A DNA stretch of 64,000 bases from Straminergon stramineum (lineage: Eukaryota > Streptophyta > Bryopsida > Hypnales > Calliergonaceae). Below are positions 59,201 to 64,000 of this stretch, in pieces. Below the pieces are notes generated by a model. It worked only from the letters and a program-made list of their open reading frames with translations. It did not search any database and was not told the origin of the DNA. Location: positions 44,335,001 through 44,399,000 of the forward strand of contig OY987265.1 in NCBI GenBank assembly GCA_963920665.1. The letters run 5' to 3'. The position numbers were made by a program, and so were the translations under genes. Position 1 is the stretch's first letter, and the number at the start of each line of letters is the position of its first letter.

Positions 59201-60443
59201 GGAATGCCAGTCCTATGCAACTAGAGATCCCGGGGTTTTACCGCCACATATGGTGAGTGCATTTGTTTTCGGTAGTTGAGAAGAGTGCCAGAGTTAAAGG
59301 TTGATTTTAAGATTCCTTGCAGTGTTGAAGGTCAAAGACTTGTTACGATCTGTCTTGTCGTCCAGTCATATGTAGCCAAGTCACATATTCTACCTATCAT
59401 TTTCTCTGTAGTTTCTCGAATACTCTTATTGAAGTTTATTTATTTGAGAAGAGAAGCTTATGATAGACTTAATATCTGTCAATACAGCTTCAGCATCAAC
59501 ATCAGCACCATCAGCAACAGCAACAACACTCACCGCATGTTCAGCATCAACATGTACAGCATCCAGGACATGCACCTCCGCATATGACGCGTGAGATGGA
59601 TGCAGCAGGAATGCACGGCTCTATTGTTGTCCCGGTGGGTTTGAACTATTTGTCCTTTCTATCAATTGACTTGTTCGACCCTGCCCGCATTAACCAAGTC
59701 GCGGCAGTTACGTGTTCTCGGGGTGTCAAAAAAGGTCCATTAGCTACACTGATTTATCCTATTAGTGAGGGCGCAAAATTAGTGTCACTGTCCCGAAAAA
59801 TTTGGTGGAAACTAGTACAATGTAGCAATCTTTCAGCCTGCACTAATTTAGAAGTAACTGAAAATACTGTAAATTACTTTGGTACATTAGTGTCACACGC
59901 ACCAATAGGATAATCAGAGTAGTTGGAAAACTTACCTATTGTGGGCAAGAACTTGCGAGGTAACTAATTGGGAGGTAACTAATTGCTGCTACTTGGTTGG
60001 TGCGGGTGGATTTAGCGGTTCAAATCATTGGTATAGCTACAATTAGTTTAATTGTGCAAAATTGGCGAGTTAAGTAACCCCGTGGAAACGAATATAACTT
60101 TACTGCGAATTAGTTAGCGGGGGTTGGCACCATTGTGCTAACTGACACAACTCGGACATTTAGTAACTAAGTCGAGTTAGCTGATTGAGGCTGTTTGGTT
60201 GGTGCGGGTATTTTGCAACGCTTTTATATCTTTGATCATTATTTCAATGAATATCTGGAAGAGCATCTGATTGGCCTTTTTCTTTTCTTTTCTTTTCAAG
60301 AGCTATGTTCTGACGCTTTTATTATGCTCCAGCATCAACCAACAGGTCCCTCAAAGTATTGCGACGAGTGTGGTTCAGCATATATTCGAGAGACGTCCAA
60401 GTTCTGCTCAGAGTGTGGGACCAAGAGACTTGGTGTGATGTAG
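56214..60443 (+). CDS. Plant-conserved protein with C-terminal zinc ribbon
   Basis: Nine exons join in phase: 56,214-56,393, 56,526-56,649, 57,026-57,370, 58,233-58,395, 58,573-58,696, 58,932-58,988, 59,181-59,252, 59,488-59,634 and 60,333-60,443, giving 440 residues. The acidic N-terminus (1-60) is followed by a conserved core: VIPIESTRARFLQLIIDYFI, the KKRKSRDAQYEGDSRYLLPL segment, ANLYETLIREINLRLA, EKTFGVALEAAGGLYRRL, then FKRREMASALEARTKFPQL, KRVRFVVVHGLELVERPN and DAEWFKRLTGR. A His/Gln-rich tract (356-404) leads to the zinc ribbon, Cys414/Cys417 and Cys429/Cys432 (CDEC...CSEC), ending KRLGVM. I recognise the architecture as that of an uncharacterised plant family; the basic motif hints at nuclear location. 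Function unknown. Confidence 0.9.
59680..60212. mobile_element. Inverted-repeat insertion in the last intron of the zinc-ribbon gene
   Basis: The left end CCTGCCCGCATTAACCAAGT at about 59,680 pairs with the inverted CTTGGTTGGTGCGGGTGG at about 59,992-60,009, with pairing continuing inward (GCGGCAGTTA with TAATTGCTGC allowing mismatches). A second copy of the right-end word (TTGGTTGGTGCGGGTA) lies at about 60,196-60,211. This suggests a MITE of about 330 bp plus an adjoining fragment or a larger composite. It is wholly intronic (intron 59,635-60,332) and on the gene's own transcript. Confidence 0.6.
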
Positions 60444-60516
60444 GTCACACATTTATGCGTCAGGTGGCATTCCATAAACCTCCTTGCATTCTCACATGAG
60501 GACTGTTCTTTTGCGA

Positions 60517-60522
60517 AATAAA
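60517..60522 (+). terminator. Polyadenylation signal of the zinc-ribbon gene
   Basis: AATAAA 74 bases after the stop codon, in the expected position for a near-upstream element. Confidence 0.5.
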
Positions 60523-62178
60523 GAATTTGTACAGTGCACTTTTCTTAATGCCGCCAGCACAATGCCTCGGCAATTTTGGAAACTCGTTTGTTGCTTTAAA
60601 AATTCAGATCCTCTGCTTGACTCTCCACAAGTTTCAGATATACTGTCAAAACTCATGGCTGCTGTCAAAAAATTTGTGAAAGGGTTGCAATTAGATAGTA
60701 ATACCGGTAGTAGTCTCTTCGCTTCTAGGACAGATTGACATAAGCTTGCTAGTACCCCTGAGCATATTATTGTTCAGTTACTTGGCCCCTCTACCCAAAG
60801 CCTGAAATATGTGCAGCTTGGCCTGCTCTACTCTTTCAAACGTGCCTTTTGAACCGGCTGTCCTTACTTTCTTGCATTGGTGACCTCTGATTTGCTGCTC
60901 TCTCGTTAGCAAATGAAAATTTTCTTGATGGAAGAGATTTTCGTTGCTGTTACAAGCCTAGCTTGTCCATGTAGCTGCCCTCAAAATGTCTGTGATTACC
61001 CTGCCACTCATCATTATTAGAGTATATTAGAATTTACTCCCAACTTTGGGAGCCATTCTCGTTGGGTTTCTTTCCCATCGGTTGAGAAGTCACTCATTTA
61101 CATTGCAAGTGCCATTGAAACATGTGAATCACAAGCCTAATGGCATACTAATAGGTTTTATACGGGGTTTAATCATAGTCAAAAACGCTTCTGTGTTCTA
61201 TTGCACAGAACATGGGTCATTTTGCTTTCAAGATTACACTTGAAAGAAACTCTTTGATGGCTTTAGTTTGGAGATTGATATGTTATGAAGAATATTCTCT
61301 TGTAGTTTTCCATATCAAATTAGTATAGAGTACTGAAGCATCTTTCATCATAATAAAATGGGCCAAATTCTCACTCCAACTTTTGTTTGAACCTTTGGCT
61401 ACCAAATCATTGCTATTTGGGTGCTACTGTTCTCTTGAAAGATTGTCACTGCACATGTGTTGGTGGGATACCTCACTTGGACTCTATATTATTATACAAG
61501 TGTATATCATCTAATTTAAACCTAATTGTAAGGTAATTGCATCTTAACTAGTTTACAACATAAGCACATATATCATTTCAATAGATGCAAATTGGATTCC
61601 AATGCAAGTTTTTTTACATCTTAATTCTTGAAGGATTGAGGGTGTTGTAGAAGAAGAAAAGTCCAAAATTGCCAATTTTCAATTCATTGACTGAAATTCA
61701 AATTTTTCATTTTATTTTTTTGAATTCCAACCTTATAAAATTGTATTAAATAAGTAAGGCAATATGTGGAAATTTTTTAGCCCATTTGATTACATGGATT
61801 GAAAGATATGATGTTTGAAGTGAATAAAAACTTTTTTTCATTCTTGAGAAATAAGGTCAATAGACTTCAAGTTGTTTTGGAGTAAAATTTTGGTTCTACA
61901 CAAAAATGAGGTCTTTCAACCTTCATAAATATATGATGTTAGGTTTACTTGTAAAAAATTTCAACAACAAATATAGAGTGCAGCTTATTCTACATCACCT
62001 TACAATGCAAGGACAATAAGTGAATTGGCAATACAATACTCATTTTTTTGACAATTTGTTGTGCAATGAGGAAAGTTTTTATTTGAAATCCAAACTACAA
62101 AAGTTTGGAAACAAACATCTGGAATATGTGGAAAAACTTTCAAGAACTTTGACTTCATAGATTGCAAGATAATAGGGC
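60523..62178. other. Downstream flank and AT-rich spacer
   Basis: An 84-codon frame at 60,484-60,738 lies in the probable 3' flank and has no recognisable domain. From about 61,400 the sequence becomes AT-rich; 62,105-62,175 resembles the inner part of family C ('gtggaaaaa.tttca.gaa' and 'atagattgcaagat'), suggesting an old C-like copy into which the next element inserted. Confidence 0.45.
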
Positions 62179-62719
62179 TTAACCCCTTAAAGCCCAAGGG
62201 GTTTGGACGAAACACAAATGTGTTATAAAATATAAGGTGTATGACTTTTTTGAAGTTTGCATCCTTGAAGATAATGTGACCTACAAAATGTACAAACTAT
62301 CTATATGGTCGGAATTATAAAACTATTTTTAGTTTCTCTTCAAATGAATTTTGAAGAAACAGCTTCAAAAATTCACCAAAATTACAATTTCTCTTTAGCA
62401 TTTGAATTTTTTTTGATTGGTCAAAATTGAGGTTCTTGTTGATTTGTGAAAAATGCATAAGATCTAGCAATTAGAACACCAATACTTACCCCAAATAGTA
62501 AATTTTTCAACACTAGACAAATCCTAAACACTTTGTGCTATTCCTTTTATAATTGTTGTTTGGCTATAGAGATTTTAGTTTTGAATATAAATATTGAAAG
62601 AAAAAAAACTTCTAAATCATTAAGAAAATAAAAATTGGAAAAAGTATTTTTCTACCTAAAAATGCTACTTGAAGTCAGGTAAGGACCAAAAAATGGGCAC
62701 TTAGGCACTTAAGGGTTAA
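62179..62719. mobile_element. TTAA-class element (family G)
   Basis: TTAA then CCCCTTAAAGCCC at the left and GGCACTTAAGGG then TTAA at the right, 541 bp, imperfect inverted ends. Flanked on the left by family C-like sequence ending in 'gattgcaagataatagggc'. Non-coding. Confidence 0.7.
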
Positions 62720-63139
62720 AGTTAGAAGAAAACGTTTTTTTCTTGAACTACCTTTATAAAGCTAACAAAGTTTGACTCCTCTTAGAATGCAATTTGAGAA
62801 CTAAATTTTTTTTCTACTAAAAAATCATATGCCATATTTTAGTGGTAACATACATGCCAAATTTCAAAAGTTGATGAGAATTTTTGCAAAAGATGCCCAA
62901 GAGATGTCCATATTGCCTAGGCTACCAAAAAGTTTTAGGGAAATATAACTTTTGATTTGGGAAAAAAATTGAGAAAGAAAATCATCCAAATGGATTCCCT
63001 TAGAGGAATATTCCCACTGAGGGGATACATATTAGAAGAGGTTTGAGGGCATGAAGATGCCGTGAGTTATTTTGAGTTCCCAAGTTGTGGGAATTTGCCA
63101 CATCAGCATTATGACATGGCACAGTCACTGCCACATCTG

Positions 63140-63160
63140 TATATATATATATATATATAT
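63140..63160. repeat. TA microsatellite
   Basis: About ten TA units followed by a T-rich and TTAA-rich low-complexity run to about 63,260. Confidence 0.9.
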
Positions 63161-63287
63161 TTTTTAATTTTTTATTAATTTTTTTAATTTTTTTAATTTT
63201 TTAATTAATTAATTAATTAATTTTATTTTTTAAAATTAATAAAAAAATTCGAAAAAAAATATTTTTTGAATTCAGTTTTAAGTTTAT

Positions 63288-63447
63288 TAAGGTAACTCAG
63301 CCTATGACAGTCCAAATGGGAGCCAACCCATCATAGGCAAAATTACAGTAATGGTGTACATTCTAGTTTTGAAGTGTAAACCTCTAGAATATTCTTGCTT
63401 GTGATGGGTTGGCTCTCATTTGGACTGTCATAGGTTGAGTTACCTTA
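63288..63447. mobile_element. 160-bp MITE with TAAGGTAACTCA ends
   Basis: The left arm TAAGGTAACTCAGCCTATGA and the right arm reversed TAAGGTAACTCAACCTATGA pair over about 50 bases, continuing through CAGTCCAAATG and AGCCAACCCATCA with few mismatches, leaving a loop of about 60 bases. Its terminal TAAGGTAA is shared with the 480-500 bp family D elements. Confidence 0.87.
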
Positions 63448-63723
63448 GTACTTTATAGAAATTTGGAAAAATACTTTTGATTTTTTTTTTCCAAAACTTT
63501 GGAAATTCAGCCCATTATGGCCTGGTTCCCAATTTCTGGCAGCACATGGAACAATGCAAGGAACAGTCTTGAAACGGACTCTTGAAGCCCTCAATTGTCC
63601 TCTACTTTGTTCACACCTTGTGTCAAATTTTTGTAAACATCCAAACAAAATTGATTTCATAAGAACCTACCTAGGTTTTCAATTAATTGTTTATTCAATG
63701 GACAATCAATTGGTCTTAAAGGG

Positions 63724-64000
63724 TTAACCCCTAAATGCATTGACGTCCATTTTCTAGATGATGAACAGTTTCAAATACTAGTTTCATCCTCCTAACTACT
63801 TGGATGAAAGTTATTTTAATTTGTGAAGATACATTATCAAGTTTTTGTCCTATCTAAGGGTTGGATCTGGTGTTACTAGAGTTCATATTTTTCTAAAATT
63901 ACAAATGTGCAAGTATGTCAAGTGGTCAAACTACATTGACTTTAGTTCAAAACTAGATTAGCCAAAATGAGGTCATAGATAGGAAGAACACAAAATTTCA
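63724..64000. mobile_element. TTAA-class element, family H, copy 3 (cut by the window edge)
   Basis: TTAA then CCCCTAAATGCATTGACGTC, aligned with copies 1 and 2 through 'gccaaaatgaggtcatagataggaagaacaca', where the window ends. Its TTAA is immediately preceded by 'ggtcttaaaggg', which looks like the right end of another member of the class, so two elements appear to abut and share one TTAA. Confidence 0.83.

Noticed and set aside
1..64000. LTR retrotransposon or viral coding sequence
   Set aside because: No reverse transcriptase, integrase, gag or long terminal repeats were recognised on either strand; the mobile DNA seen is all of the inverted-repeat DNA type.
1..64000. tRNA or rRNA genes
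   Set aside because: No cloverleaf with A/B box words or rRNA-like segments was noticed by eye; a covariance search was not possible, so small RNAs could be missed.

Overview
The window looks like nuclear DNA of a land plant, most likely a bryophyte (moss-like). It is strongly AT-rich and repeat-filled, with a handful of small intron-containing genes that sit in short islands of higher GC. Every intron I resolved has GT-AG ends. The best taxonomic clue is a complete LHCSR gene: this stress-related antenna protein is kept by green algae and bryophytes and absent from seed plants. A thylakoid-lumen precursor and plant-type promoter motifs (telo-boxes, TATA boxes) agree.

Genes, left to right: SEN54 (tRNA-splicing endonuclease subunit, minus strand, 3.5-5.3 kb); an unrecognised small protein gene with four repeated promoter boxes (minus, 26.8-27.2 kb); a poorly resolved locus (minus, 33.5-34.0 kb) divergent from URM1 (plus, 34.2-35.6 kb); LHCSR (minus, 36.5-38.1 kb), convergent with URM1; an unresolved spliced locus (plus, about 46.5-47.4 kb); an unrecognised thylakoid-lumen-targeted protein (minus, 47.7-49.4 kb); and a 440-residue plant protein with a C-terminal zinc ribbon (plus, 56.2-60.4 kb). 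SEN54, URM1, LHCSR, the lumen protein and the zinc-ribbon gene could each be assembled exon by exon with consistent splice phases.

The rest is mostly mobile DNA. The dominant class is a superfamily of roughly 0.5-1 kb elements flanked by TTAA whose ends start CCC(C)T, the end structure of piggyBac-type transposons; at least eleven copies in several sequence families were found, some nested exactly inside others. Other classes are three copies of a 1.2-1.3 kb family ending in CTATAAGAAA-type termini with 20-bp internal repeats, two near-perfect palindromic MITEs with CACTA-like ends, a TAAGGTAA-ended family, a Tourist-like MITE, and a decayed pogo/Tigger-type DDE transposase gene split by one of the palindromic MITEs.

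SEN54 and URM1 both serve tRNA maturation (intron removal and wobble-uridine thiolation), and both have telo-box motifs upstream, which suggests common control with translation genes. LHCSR and the lumen protein are both chloroplast thylakoid proteins. There is no operon-like organisation. The most unusual gene-linked feature is the 5' leader of the zinc-ribbon gene: three tandem ~140-bp repeats, each carrying an ATG at the position equivalent to the real start codon, two of them followed almost at once by stop codons, plus two related upstream ORFs.
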